From contig NZ_CP067341.1 in NCBI RefSeq assembly GCF_016638705.1, positions 4,963,501 to 5,027,500 on the forward strand: DNA of 64,000 nt, in the 5' to 3' direction. The position numbers were made by a program, and so were the translations under genes. Positions within the stretch are counted from its first letter, which is position 1, and every line of letters begins with the position of its first letter. Source of the DNA: Lysinibacillus agricola (GTDB lineage: Bacteria; Bacillota; Bacilli; Bacillales_A; Planococcaceae). The notes under the pieces are model-generated. The model saw only the letters and a program-made list of their open reading frames with translations. It did no database searches and was not told the origin of the DNA. Of the stretch, positions 9,060 through 18,044 are shown one piece after another.

Positions 9060-9812
9060 ATGGATTCCTATGAAGTATCGACATTAAAAAAGGGCCTTTT
9101 GATTTTAGATGTATTACGTCAAAAGCATTCTCTTACATTAACTGAGATTATGGAAGAATTATCTATGAATAAGACATCCGTTTTCCGCATGCTTTATACA
9201 CTAGAAAAAATGAATTATGTTATTAAATATAATAAGTATTATCAATTAAATCCGCATATTTTTAGGGATGAGCACTTATATTGGCATAAAGATATCCAAT
9301 GGACGTCTCTCGTAGCGCCCTATCAATTAGCCCGGCAAGAAGAAATAACTACTTATATTGGTATTTTGGAAGATTGTGAGATGGTGATAAAAAATGTGAT
9401 TAGGGAGCCTTTTGAACAACCTGATTTTCACGCCATCGATACCCGAACACCCATGCATTCAAGCGCACTTGGAAAAGTAGTATTAGCTCATCTGTCACCT
9501 AAAAAACAACGTGAAATATTAAATAGTATTGAACTTAATACATTTACAACAAAAACCTTCTATGACTATGGTCTATTGATTCCGCACTTACAGGTCATTA
9601 AAGCACAAGGATATGCTGTTGATAATGAAGAAACGAATCTAGGCAAATGGTGTATTGCCGTCCCGATTTATGTGAATGAAGAAGTCATTGGTGCAATTGC
9701 TTTGCATGGTTCTACGGAAAAAATTAAGAAAACTGCCATTCGCTCGTTCGTAAAAAAATTAGTAAATGCAAGCCAGCAATTGACGGAAGAAATTCATTAT
9801 CTTTTAGCATAA
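9060..9812 (+). CDS. IclR family transcriptional regulator
   Basis: 250 residues: N-terminal helix-turn-helix (STLKKGLLILDVL, then MNKTSVFRMLYTLEKM) and C-terminal IclR ligand domain (HSSALGKVVLAHLS, and NEETNLGKWCIAVPI near the end). IclR proteins bind small acids and control catabolic genes. The start has AGGAGAGG seven bases upstream. The next gene on the same strand is an aldo-keto reductase about 115 bases downstream, the most likely target or operon partner. Confidence 0.87.
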   Translation: MDSYEVSTLKKGLLILDVLRQKHSLTLTEIMEELSMNKTSVFRMLYTLEKMNYVIKYNKYYQLNPHIFRDEHLYWHKDIQWTSLVAPYQLARQEEITTYIGILEDCEMVIKNVIREPFEQPDFHAIDTRTPMHSSALGKVVLAHLSPKKQREILNSIELNTFTTKTFYDYGLLIPHLQVIKAQGYAVDNEETNLGKWCIAVPIYVNEEVIGAIALHGSTEKIKKTAIRSFVKKLVNASQQLTEEIHYLLA

Positions 9813-9927
9813 TGTTAATTTCGCAATTAAAGTGCTTTTGTTTCTATATATGAAACTACAACTATGCATGTTGGTAAAATAATTTTTTTACTCTATGCTG
9901 ATTACAGAAAAGCGAGGAGGTAGAAAT

Positions 9928-10863
9928 ATGAAATTTCATACATTAAAAAAAACGAATATCACTATTTCAGAAATTGGTCTTGGGACGAATGCTGTAGGTG
10001 GACATAACTTATTTGAAAACTTAAATGAACAAGATGGGAAAGAGCTAGTCTCAGCTGCACTTGACTTAGGGATAACTTTTATTGATACAGCAGACATTTA
10101 TGGAAAAGGGCGTTCAGAAGAACTTGTTGGCGAAGTATTAAAAAAATACTCAAGGGAAGATTTCGTTTTAGCAACAAAGGGCGGTAGACATTGGTTTGAG
10201 GATGGTTCAGTAAAAACAGATAATCATCCGCACTATCTACGTGGTGCATTCGAAAATAGCTTGAAACGACTACAAATGGATTATGTAGATCTTTACTATC
10301 TACACTTCCCGGATAACGAAACTCCTCTTGCGGAGTCGATTGGTGAATTATCACGCTTAAAAGAAGAAGGAAAGATCCGAGCAATAGGCATTTCAAACGT
10401 AACCTTAGATCAACTTATAGAGGCTAATGTGCATAATGATATTTCTGTCTTACAATCTCCTTACAATATGTTAAATCGTTCAGCAGAACAAGATTTATTG
10501 CCTTATTGTATAAAAAATGATATTTCATTTATTCCATATGGTCCACTTGCATATGGCCTACTTGGTGGTAAGTATACAAAAGACTTTAAATTAGGTACAG
10601 GAGACTGGCGAATTTCAGATCCTTTATTCCAAGACGAATTATTTGAACAAACATTAGTAAAAGTAGATGCACTAAAGGAAATTGCGAAAGAAAAGCAAAC
10701 AACATTACCAAATCTAGCGCTTGCATGGTTATTAGCTCAAGATGGCGTCGATGCAGTAATTCCAGGTGGGAAACATAAAAAACAAGTGGCTGCCAATGTC
10801 GAAGCAACCGATGTGCTATTAACAAAAGAAGATTTAGTAAATATAGAAGGAATTTTATTATAG
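9928..10863 (+). CDS. Aldo/keto reductase
   Basis: 311 residues with the TIM-barrel AKR signature and tetrad: Asp and Tyr in DTADIYGKGRSEELVG, Lys in ATKGG, His in LYYLHFPD. The C-terminal NADPH site shows IPGGKHKKQV. It should reduce aldehydes or ketones with NAD(P)H in the cytosol. The ATG at 9928 follows GCGAGGAGG; the frame open from 9895 has no ribosome site. It sits downstream of the IclR gene, whose ligand may relate to the AKR substrate. Confidence 0.87.
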   Translation: MKFHTLKKTNITISEIGLGTNAVGGHNLFENLNEQDGKELVSAALDLGITFIDTADIYGKGRSEELVGEVLKKYSREDFVLATKGGRHWFEDGSVKTDNHPHYLRGAFENSLKRLQMDYVDLYYLHFPDNETPLAESIGELSRLKEEGKIRAIGISNVTLDQLIEANVHNDISVLQSPYNMLNRSAEQDLLPYCIKNDISFIPYGPLAYGLLGGKYTKDFKLGTGDWRISDPLFQDELFEQTLVKVDALKEIAKEKQTTLPNLALAWLLAQDGVDAVIPGGKHKKQVAANVEATDVLLTKEDLVNIEGILL

Positions 10864-10878
10864 TTTTAGAATCAAGTA

Positions 10879-10918
10879 AAAATGCGAAAATGCTGTTAAA
10901 TCAACATTTTCGCATTTT
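10879..10918. terminator. Bidirectional terminator
   Basis: A perfect 14-bp inverted repeat AAAATGCGAAAATG / CATTTTCGCATTTT with a 12-nt loop between convergent genes. Confidence 0.8.
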
Positions 10919-10923
10919 ATATT

Positions 10924-11532
10924 TTATTCAGGACGTTCTAATGCAAAAATATCTCCAATTTTTGCGTAATTTGAGCCAGCTAGTCTGCTAACTGCTTTTA
11001 GTTTTCTTGGATCAATGCGCCCTTCATTATAAATGGTCTCATCTATATGATATTGTACGACTTCACCAATAAACAAATCACCTGTCTGTTCGTCACCATT
11101 CATTAAAGGAATCGTCTGTACTAAACGGCATTCCATTCGAACCTTTGCCTCTTGAATACCTGGTACAGATATCAGTTGGCTATCGATTAATGTAAATTGT
11201 GCTCGATCAATTTCACTTTCAGTTACAGGTAAGGAAGCTGCCGTTTCATTCACCTGCTTAACATTATCCTCATCTACAATATGCACAACAAATTGTTGCT
11301 GATGATGAATATGGCGAGCGGTATCTTTAAAGCGTCCATTTGGTCTTTGAACGGCTAGAGAAATCATCGGTGGATTAGAAGACACGATATTAAAAAAACT
11401 AAAAGGTGCACCATTGATGATCCCTTGCTCTGACTTCGTCGTAACAAAGGCAATAGGTCTCGGAATAATACTGCCAATCAATAACTTATAATTTTCGCGC
11501 TCTGTATTTTTCTTAGGATCAATTGAAATCAA
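10924..11532 (-). CDS. Flavin reductase family protein (DIM6/NTAB type)
   Basis: 202 residues of the FMN-binding split-barrel flavin reductase family: IGSIIPRPIAFVTT, then NGAPFSFFNIVSSNPP, the flavin-binding core. It is the third gene of an operon with a ring-cleaving dioxygenase and an NADPH-FMN oxidoreductase behind an MhqR-like operator, so it probably helps detoxify quinones or nitroaromatics by supplying reduced flavin or reducing the compound. The start chosen is TTG at 11532 (MISIDPKK), nine bases after GGAG; the ATG at 11541 directly abuts that site. The gap to the preceding gene is about 14 bases. Confidence 0.82.
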   Translation of the reverse strand: MISIDPKKNTERENYKLLIGSIIPRPIAFVTTKSEQGIINGAPFSFFNIVSSNPPMISLAVQRPNGRFKDTARHIHHQQQFVVHIVDEDNVKQVNETAASLPVTESEIDRAQFTLIDSQLISVPGIQEAKVRMECRLVQTIPLMNGDEQTGDLFIGEVVQYHIDETIYNEGRIDPRKLKAVSRLAGSNYAKIGDIFALERPE

Positions 11533-11546
11533 ACGTCCCATCTCCT

Positions 11547-12485
11547 TTAATCTAGTGCACGCACTTCGATTGGAATTAATGTTCTTTCCAATTGTTCACG
11601 ATGCTGTTCGTATTGAGATGGTAACATTAATTGGCTACCCATTGTCTCAGGTGTCTCATCATGAGCGAATCCAGGTGGATCTGTCGCAATTTCAAATAAA
11701 ATCTCACCGGGTTCGCGGAAATAAATCGCATTAAAATAATTACGATCTTTCACTTCGGTTACATGTTGTCCATGATTCATTACATACTCTTGCCATTCTA
11801 GGTGATCCACATTATCCTGTGCTCTCCAGGCAATATGATGAACTGTTCCAACGCCCATTTGACCGCGCATACCAGGAACAACTTTTAAATCTACCGTATT
11901 GCCAATATCTGCGCTGGATTTGTAACGAGTATACTCGCCTTCTGTTGCTACTTTTTCAAGACCCATAACTTCAGTTAATACCTTTGCTGTCTCTTCTGGG
12001 TGACTTGAATACAGTGTTGCACCGCCAAACCCTTTAATGGCAACCTCAGGAGTTACTTCACCAAATGTCCATTCATTCAATTCGCCTTCTGCACGTGCAA
12101 CTAATTCAATATGAAGTCCGTGTGGATCATCAAATTGTAATACTTGTTCACCAAAGCGTTCAGCTTTTTGGAATGGAATAGTGAATTTTGCAAGACGATT
12201 AATCCAAAATGGTAGTGTTCCTTCTGGTACAACATAAGTAGTTACGCCAACTTGGCCATCACCAATACGTCCTTGATAAGCATTTGCCCATGGAAAGAAT
12301 GTAATAATTGTACCAGGTTTACCACCTTTGTTACCGAAGTAAAGATGATATGTGCCAGGATCATCGAAGTTTACTGTTTGTTTAACTAAACGCAAGCCTA
12401 ATACACCAGCATAAAAATCAATATTTTCTTGTGGATGCCCTACAATGGCTGTGATATGGTGAATACCCGCAGTATGTTTTTTCAT
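11547..12485 (-). CDS. Ring-cleaving dioxygenase, VOC family (MhqO/MhqA-like)
   Basis: 312 residues made of two glyoxalase/VOC modules. The first opens with GIHHITAIVGHPQENIDFYA, the second carries VHHIAWRAQDNVDHLEW and EILFEIATDPPGF; the conserved His, His and Glu are the expected metal ligands. Bacillus homologues (MhqO, MhqA) are hydroquinone/catechol dioxygenases induced by electrophiles. The ATG at 12485 follows AAGGGG by nine bases. It is the middle gene of the operon downstream of the MhqR-type box at 13239-13256. The real substrate in this strain is inference. Confidence 0.85.
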   Translation of the reverse strand: MKKHTAGIHHITAIVGHPQENIDFYAGVLGLRLVKQTVNFDDPGTYHLYFGNKGGKPGTIITFFPWANAYQGRIGDGQVGVTTYVVPEGTLPFWINRLAKFTIPFQKAERFGEQVLQFDDPHGLHIELVARAEGELNEWTFGEVTPEVAIKGFGGATLYSSHPEETAKVLTEVMGLEKVATEGEYTRYKSSADIGNTVDLKVVPGMRGQMGVGTVHHIAWRAQDNVDHLEWQEYVMNHGQHVTEVKDRNYFNAIYFREPGEILFEIATDPPGFAHDETPETMGSQLMLPSQYEQHREQLERTLIPIEVRALD

Positions 12486-12567
12486 GTTAACAAGCCCCTT
12501 CATGACTAAATGTATTTTCTCACCTATACTTTACCCAATACCGTTCTAGCTAAATCTTTGAATACGA

Positions 12568-13161
12568 TTACCGAATTGTATATAAAGCTTTTGACCAAGG
12601 AATTACTTGATCTAACATTTGGTTAACAGAATCTGTTTGCACTGCTTTTGGTTTAAAATCAGTACCATTTTCAAAGTCTGTGAATAGTGACAATGCTGGA
12701 TGTACACGGACATCTGCAATTAAAAGCTCACCCATAATACCACGTAAATGCTCAGCTGCACGTGCACCACCTACAGACCCATAAGAAACAATCCCCGCAG
12801 CTTTGTTATTCCATTCTTCACGTAAATAATCTAGTGCATTTTTTAGAGCACCTGTAATAGAATGATTGTACTCTTGTACGATAAATACAAACCCATCTTG
12901 TTTTGCAATAATTTCTGACCAAGCTTGAGCGCCTGAAGCATCTTGCCCTGGTTCACCTAGTAAAGGTAATTTGTAATCTGCGATATCAATAATTGTATAA
13001 TTAGCATCGCCTCGTTGATCTGCGATTTCTTTTACCCATTGTGCTACTTGTGGACTTACTCGACCTTCACGTGTTGATCCGATAATAATTCCGATATTTA
13101 ATTCTGCCATTGTTTTTTCCTCCTCTTTTTTTGAAGCAAATAATTTATTTAAAAAACCCAT
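12568..13161 (-). CDS. NADPH-dependent FMN reductase / quinone reductase-like
   Basis: 197 residues with a flavodoxin-like fold: FMN-phosphate loop IIGSTREGRVSPQVAQW, then PEYN-type motif as VQEYNHSITGALKNALD and the GSVGGARAAEHL loop. It should reduce quinones, azo dyes or FMN with NADPH. It is the first gene of the quinone-resistance operon, so its transcript starts at the promoter and operator at 13239-13286. Two starts each have a strong ribosome site: ATG 13161 (GGGAGG, 8 bases) and ATG 13110 (GAGGAGG, 8 bases). The longer form adds MGFLNKLFASKKEEEKT. Confidence 0.85.
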   Translation of the reverse strand: MGFLNKLFASKKEEEKTMAELNIGIIIGSTREGRVSPQVAQWVKEIADQRGDANYTIIDIADYKLPLLGEPGQDASGAQAWSEIIAKQDGFVFIVQEYNHSITGALKNALDYLREEWNNKAAGIVSYGSVGGARAAEHLRGIMGELLIADVRVHPALSLFTDFENGTDFKPKAVQTDSVNQMLDQVIPWSKALYTIR

Positions 13162-13238
13162 TATGATTACCTCCCTGTGATGTAAAAAAACTTTCTACAT
13201 GGATTAAAAGGTTCGAATTCATTTATCTTGAATTTAGT

Positions 13239-13256
13239 TATCTTGAATTCGAGATA
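13239..13256 (-). promoter_or_regulatory. MhqR-type operator
   Basis: TATCTTGAATTCGAGATA is an almost perfect palindrome matching the box recognised by B. subtilis MhqR, a MarR-family repressor of quinone-resistance genes. A second half-site copy lies 15 bases away (13223-13236). It sits at the expected transcription start of the FMN reductase operon. No mhqR gene is in the window. Confidence 0.7.
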
Positions 13257-13257
13257 A

Positions 13258-13286
13258 TAATAACACGATGGTTTAATTAACGTCAA
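13258..13286 (-). promoter_or_regulatory. Sigma-A promoter of the quinone-resistance operon
   Basis: Minus strand TTGACG (13286-13281), 17-base spacer, TTATTA (13263-13258). The MhqR-type palindrome begins two bases after the -10 box, the classic position for repression. Confidence 0.6.
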
Positions 13287-13397
13287 CATGTTTGTTTAAT
13301 GTTTTTTAAAAAAGTAGAGATGTTATAGTATCAACATCTCTGCTTCAGCTTGTAGATAAAAAAATAACTATAAAATAATGCGTATCAATAAACAAAG

Positions 13398-13523
13398 GTT
13401 GATTTTCACTCCGAGTTGGCGCTTTCCGCGGGCTTGGCTTCAATCTCCTCGTCACTACGTTCCTGCGGGGCTTTCTGCGCAAGCTCATCCCGCAGGAGTC
13501 GCCACTCTCCGTGAAAAATCAAC
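13398..13523. repeat. Palindromic repeat of about 126 bp
   Basis: Ends are inverted repeats: GTTGATTTTCAC at the left and GTGAAAAATCAAC at the right, continuing inward as GAGT-GGCG on both sides. The core is GC-rich (CTTTCCGCGGGC, CCGCAGGAGTCGCC). It shares the GTTGATT ... AATCAAC end logic with the larger elements at 14.6 and 42.1 kb. Nothing coding is seen in 13300-13735. Confidence 0.7.
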
Positions 13524-13735
13524 AGCTCCTCATGAATAGACAAACTGACCTAAAATAGTAATATAGCTATAATTAACATGATAAGAATATCCATCCTAAA
13601 TAGGTTTGTTTATTTTTCATCCAAGGTAAGTCTCTTCTTGAAGAGAAAAACTAGACGTTTCGATACTTCACATAAAATGCTGGATGTCAGGGTCTTGCTT
13701 ACCATATAGCTATTTGCAATCCGGGTAGCGTTTGT

Positions 13736-14043
13736 CTAAAGACTTAGCAGAAATTGTTTTGATATCAACATTTCATAGCTTTTTCTTAAATTCTCATAAA
13801 CCTGTGATTTTAGATACCTGTATTGACTATCATTCGTATCTTGAAAAGCTTCTTCCCTGTTTGAACGAACATCCTGATATTCAGGGTTGTATGTAAATTG
13901 TTCTTGTGTAAGATCCTTTCTTTCCCCATCTAGGATATTGTAGAAATGCCAGCCTTCATCAAGCCACGTTTTATAAATTTCGCCTCCAAGAATATCATTT
14001 ACAACTAATGTAGTGACTCCGCATTGTCCTTTTCTACCTTTCC
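13736..14043 (-). pseudogene. YunG-family protein, N-terminally truncated remnant
   Basis: The minus-strand frame reads GQCGVTTLVVNDILGGEIYK, then GWHFYNILDGERKDLTQEQF and a C-terminal helical end finishing at a TAG at 13736-13738. This matches the conserved body of YunG-like proteins (GQC-VTALV--D--GG-IY), which normally carry about 35 more residues upstream. Here the frame begins right after an in-frame TAA in the short gap behind the GNAT gene, and no start codon with a ribosome site precedes it. I infer a 5'-deleted remnant; function of the family is unknown. Confidence 0.6.
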
Positions 14044-14049
14044 TTTATT

Positions 14050-14574
14050 TTAAAAAGGTACATCATCCATCTTAATAGGAGTTATTCTGCCTAAAGTCCA
14101 ATCGTCTTTAATTGCACTATATAGGATGCTATCAGTTATAGTACCATCTGCATTTTCCCAGGCATTTCTTAAATAGCCCTCTTTCACAAAGCCAGCTTTC
14201 GTAAAGCATTTTCTCATACCAATATTATCAACTCTTGTATAGCCTTCGATACGAATCTTACCTTTTTCTCCAAACAAGTAATCTTGTAACCAAAGGAGTG
14301 TCTTTACTCCGTATCCTTTTCCTCTATAACGTGCATCTAAACGCATATCAAATAATGGGATTGTATCGCTTATGTCATGAATGATGATAATCCCTACCTT
14401 TTCATCATTATCAATTATCCAATATGTTTCGCGATCGCTGTGATAGTATCCTTCTGCATACCCTTTTCGAACGGACTCCTCTTTCACATTTTGATCAGTA
14501 TGATAAATCCACTTGTTTTGAGTTAATAATTCCACTAAATCTTCAATTTCATCTACTAAAAGTTTATATTCCAT
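14050..14574 (-). CDS. GNAT N-acetyltransferase (RimJ/RimL-like)
   Basis: 174 residues with the GNAT fold: LDARYRGKGYGVKTLLWLQDY is the acetyl-CoA binding loop and helix, DNIGMRKCFTKAGFVKEGYLR the C-terminal motif. The RimL-like shape suggests an amino-group substrate on a protein or small molecule. The ATG at 14574 has TGGAGG nine bases upstream; the ATG at 14583 touches that site and is rejected. The upstream region is occupied by a MITE-like repeat beginning near 14604, so its native promoter may have been displaced. Confidence 0.82.
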   Translation of the reverse strand: MEYKLLVDEIEDLVELLTQNKWIYHTDQNVKEESVRKGYAEGYYHSDRETYWIIDNDEKVGIIIIHDISDTIPLFDMRLDARYRGKGYGVKTLLWLQDYLFGEKGKIRIEGYTRVDNIGMRKCFTKAGFVKEGYLRNAWENADGTITDSILYSAIKDDWTLGRITPIKMDDVPF

Positions 14575-14603
14575 ACATACCATCCTCCAATGAATAATAT
14601 CGG

Positions 14604-14965
14604 GCTCATCTCCATAACGTAGAGTTGATTTCCGTTCCGGCTGGGCGCTTTGTTGCTGCCGCTACGCTTTCGCACAGATAAAACATTTGTTGCTGCCGCT
14701 ACGCTTTCGCACAGATAAAACATTTGCCGCTGACGCTTCGCTTTCGCGCAGAGCAAAGCTTCCTGGAGGCGTCGGGGCAACAAATGTTTTCTGTGCGAAA
14801 GCGCAGTGCAACGTAGCGGCAGCAACAGGATGTTGGTCACGAAGGCGTTATCACAGGAGGTGATGGTTTTAGCCTTCGTTCCTCTATTGCTGATCCCCAA
14901 GGAGTCGCCAGCCGGAACGAAAATCAACTTATATACAGGACATACGTTTTAATAAATGCTATCCC
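14604..14965 (-). repeat. MITE-like composite repeat, copy A
   Basis: The inner element runs from GTTGATTTCCGTTCCGGCTGG (14624) to CCGGAACGAAAATCAAC (14928) and contains two to three of the 36/37-bp units (TGCGAAAGCGTAGCGGCAGC, reverse orientation). The flank GCTCATCTCCATAACGT at 14604-14620 matches the flank at 1758-1774 and 42473-42490, and the other flank (ATACGTTTTAATAAATGC) matches that at 42.09 kb. No transposase frame is present. It lies between the GNAT gene and an NTF2-like gene. Confidence 0.75.
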
Positions 14966-14990
14966 AAAGCAAAAGGGACTAGAAAGAGTA

Positions 14991-15019
14991 AAAGGGGCTA
15001 TAAACTGAATAGCCCCTTT
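14991..15019 (-). terminator. Terminator of the NTF2-like gene
   Basis: Perfect stem AAAGGGGCTA / TAGCCCCTTT with a 9-nt loop just downstream of the minus-strand stop. Confidence 0.75.
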
Positions 15020-15033
15020 CCATATACTTAAAA

Positions 15034-15402
15034 TTACTTCGGAACAGAACTACAATGGCCTGACACGATAATTAGACGCTCACCATTCTGTTTCCAAACA
15101 CGTGAATAACACATTTCATCTTCAATTGGTTCTGTGCCGAATGTTCCTTTTAGGGTAGCCCTTGTCACTGTCACGGCCGAATTCTCTAATAGAATTATTT
15201 TTTGATCTAAAAAATTGATTGTTGTAAAACTCAGTATCCCAGAACGATACGCTTCAATATCCGCTTCCTTCGTTAAGATTTGTCCGAAGTGATTTACAAA
15301 AATAAGGTTATCATCAATAAGTTCTTCCAGAGCTTTGACATCTCCATTTAGCATCGCTTGTCGCAGGCGTTCTTCATATTCGATAATGAATTCTCTTTTC
15401 AT
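15034..15402 (-). CDS. NTF2-like protein (DUF4440/SnoaL-like)
   Basis: 122 residues of the cone-shaped NTF2-like fold: an N-terminal helix pair (EYEERLRQAMLNGDVKALEELI), DDNLIFVNHFGQILTKEADIE, then a curved sheet ending in RLIIVSGHCSSVP. Such small proteins act as polyketide-type isomerases, hydrolases or ligand binders; residues alone do not say which. ATG at 15402 has GAAAGGGTGG upstream. It appears monocistronic with its own terminator and the MITE-like copy A beyond it. Confidence 0.7.
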   Translation of the reverse strand: MKREFIIEYEERLRQAMLNGDVKALEELIDDNLIFVNHFGQILTKEADIEAYRSGILSFTTINFLDQKIILLENSAVTVTRATLKGTFGTEPIEDEMCYSRVWKQNGERLIIVSGHCSSVPK

Positions 15403-15787
15403 GTTAAAACCACCCTTTCACACTATTAGTTATATTTCCATTATTATAGCCCTTTATTTCATAACTCCCTATACAAAACCATTTAAGAGAATTTATTTTA
15501 TATTTAAATCATCCTATTAAGAGCCGCATCTTCCATCCTATGATTAAGGATATCCAATTTAATTCGTTAGGCTATGTTGATTGCCGACCGCTTTGGATTA
15601 AGTAGTGAAAGAGTAAATCATTATGTGTTAAGTATTGTATGTTACTTTTAAAGTCTATGTTCTCTCGAATAGTTTTCACAACAAATATCATATTCTTTAT
15701 AGAAGTGTATATTTTTGTTAAATTCACTTCATGGATTAACAGTTATGGCTATGAAATTATGGAGGAAAATTTTTTTGGAGGAAATAG
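15403..15787. other. Divergent intergenic region, no gene seen
   Basis: About 385 bases between divergent genes. I see only the upstream regions of both and a short coding-like stretch near 15570-15640 too small to name. Confidence 0.4.
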
Positions 15788-17276
15788 GTGAAAACAACAA
15801 TGAAAACAACTCCAATATATAAAACTATATTAGTATGTTTATTATTAATTCCGTTCTATCTATTTCAACCAGTCTCACAAATCTCCGTAGAATCCGCAGA
15901 ACAAGACGTTAAGAGTACTATAGATAAGTATGTTGAAAACTTTTTAAAAGAGCAGCGAATTCCTGGGGCATCTATTGCTATTGTTCATAAAAATGTTATC
16001 TTTTATTCCAAATCATGGGGCGTAACGGGAGAATCTGAAGAAAAGGTAACTGCTGAAACTCCATTTGTACTCGGCTCTATTAGTAAATCACTAACGGGCT
16101 TAGCCATCATGCGATTGGTTGATGCAGGTATTATTCAATTAGATGATCCAGTTCAAAAGCATATGCCGTGGTTTACCCTGAAAGATAAACAAGCCGCTTC
16201 TCAAATAACGATTAAACATTTACTTACCCAAACAAGTGGGATAAGTACTTATTCTGGCTTACCTATATCGGACAAGGAATCTAATGATTTGAGTGCTATA
16301 AAGGAAAATGTAGAAAGTTTATCGAACGTTAAGTTGACGGCTGCACCTGGAGAAAAGCATCAGTATAGTAATGCTAACTTTTCTATTCTTGGCGCTCTCA
16401 TCGAAGAGGTGACCAATCAAACATTTTCTGAATATATGGAGGAACAGGTTTTTTCTTCATTAGGAATGAAAAATGCAGCCGCTAATAGTAGCATGGCCTA
16501 TGAAAAAGGATACTTATCTGGCTATCAATCATGGCTTGGTCATCCTGTAAAAAGCGCAGTCACCTATGATAATGGAGGGGCACCATATGGATATATAACG
16601 GCAAGTGCAACAGATATAGTGCAGTACATTAAACTTCTTAGTCAACATGAGCATAATAATTTTTTAAGTAAAAATGCGATGAACCTTTATATATCGCCTT
16701 TTGTTCAAACTAGTAAATATCGATATTACGGCCTTGGTGTACGCATCTCATATACAGATTCTAAAGAAGAAATGATTTGGCATTCTGGTTCAAATCCTGA
16801 CGCACGCTCAGAAGTATTTTATATACCAGAAACCGATTGGGGCGGTGTGATTCTCACTAACAAAAGTCATATATTTGAGGAAAAGTCACTTCTTTACTTG
16901 AAACAAGGGATTATAGATATTTTAAATGGAAAAGAGCCCGTTGACGCACCTAAATATAAGCCAACATTTCAAATCACAATAATTGCTATAATATGTTTAC
17001 TCTTCGTGATGATTATTTATATTTTAATAAAGGTTAAAGTTAAAAAAGTGAATAAAAGAGGCGTGTCGCGTATATTCGGTTTTATACTTTTAGTTTTTGG
17101 CCATTATCTCAATTCCATTATTAAGCTATAGTATAGAAACACCTTGGCGCACCATTAGATATTTTGCTCCTGATATTGCATTTTTGACTATAATAGTAGT
17201 TACCCTTTTAACATTGAATGGCTTATTATCTATATATATTTCATTTAAACGGCGACAAAAAAGACAACTTCTCTAA
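15788..17276 (+). pseudogene. Serine hydrolase / class C beta-lactamase-like protein, 3' frameshift
   Basis: The catalytic domain is complete: signal segment or anchor at residues 12-30, nucleophile motif GSISKS (SxxK), YSNANF (YxN) and WHSG (KTG equivalent), as in PBP4*-like D-amino-acid peptidases and class C beta-lactamases acting outside the membrane. GTG at 15788 follows GGAGG by six bases. The first frame stops at 17131 after one C-terminal membrane segment. In the next frame coding continues to TAA at 17274-17276 (AIISIPLLSYSIETPWRTI and two more membrane segments). One T too many in the run at 17094-17098 explains it. The catalytic domain could still work; sequencing error is possible. 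Confidence 0.75.
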
Positions 17277-17289
17277 GTAAGAGTTGTCT
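17262..17289 (+). terminator. Terminator after the serine hydrolase
   Basis: AGACAACT / AGTTGTCT stem followed by a run of T; the stem begins inside the end of the restored reading frame. Confidence 0.7.
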
Positions 17290-17331
17290 TTTTTTATTAT
17301 GCTTGTATTATCGGGAAAAAAGCTAAATTGA

Positions 17332-17895
17332 TTATTCCTTGCCCTGTCCGTATCCTGCTTCCGAGGCCTCAGCGTCTGCTTTAGTAGCATGTACAGTACC
17401 AAATGGATGATTAGGAGGAGCGTAGATCGAATACAGTTTTAGTGGCATATTCCCTGTATTTGTGACGTTATGCCATGTTCCAGCAGGCACCATTATAGCA
17501 AAGTTATCATAGACCTTTCTTTCAAAATTTAAATTGTCTTTACTAGGACCCATTTGAGCAAGTCCCTCGCCCTGTTCAATATATAGAAATTGATCAACAT
17601 CTGGGTGTATCTCCAAACCAATATCTTCGCCAACATTAATACTCATTAAAGTGACCTGCAATTTCTTTCCTGTCCACAGAGCAGTGCGATACGTATCGTT
17701 TTGCTTAGCTGCATTTTCAAGGTTGATGACAAGTGGCTGGGCTCCATAATCTTTTAATACATTGCTTCCTCCATTGGAAGAACGAGAAGGGTCAGCTCTA
17801 TTCGCATACCCTATCTGGTTAGGATGAGTCCAATAAACAGGCTGATCTCCATAGTTATACATCGGCATATTTCCATAATAAGGAACGTAGTACAT
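17332..17895 (-). CDS. Cupin domain protein with Tyr/Asn-rich N-terminus
   Basis: 187 residues. The first 40 are rich in Tyr, Pro and Asn (MYYVPYYGNMPMYNYGDQP), typical of spore-coat or surface-associated proteins. The rest is a cupin barrel: GLEIHPDVDQFLYIEQGEG with a metal-binding His and Glu-like site, then MVPAGTWHNVTNTGNMPLKLY with the second His motif. It may be an isomerase or oxygenase-like protein or a coat component; no substrate is evident. The ATG at 17895 lies just after GAGAGGATTG. The gene stands alone. Confidence 0.75.
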   Translation of the reverse strand: MYYVPYYGNMPMYNYGDQPVYWTHPNQIGYANRADPSRSSNGGSNVLKDYGAQPLVINLENAAKQNDTYRTALWTGKKLQVTLMSINVGEDIGLEIHPDVDQFLYIEQGEGLAQMGPSKDNLNFERKVYDNFAIMVPAGTWHNVTNTGNMPLKLYSIYAPPNHPFGTVHATKADAEASEAGYGQGKE

Positions 17896-18044
17896 TTTCT
17901 CAATCCTCTCACAGATGATAAGATTATCCTATGCAACTTGTTGAGGGAATGTACTTAAATTCAATCTAATTAGCAGTAAGAAATCTAAACTAGATCAAGC
18001 GCTAGCTCCTCTATTTCTTTTATCGATTTCATAAAATGCACCCT

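Noticed and set aside
14556..14927. Open frame across MITE-like copy A
   Set aside because: It follows the repeat sequence and has no homology to proteins; the same DNA in copy B is open in a different arrangement.
15570..15640. Short coding-like stretch in the divergent region
   Set aside because: Too short and without a start or family match.
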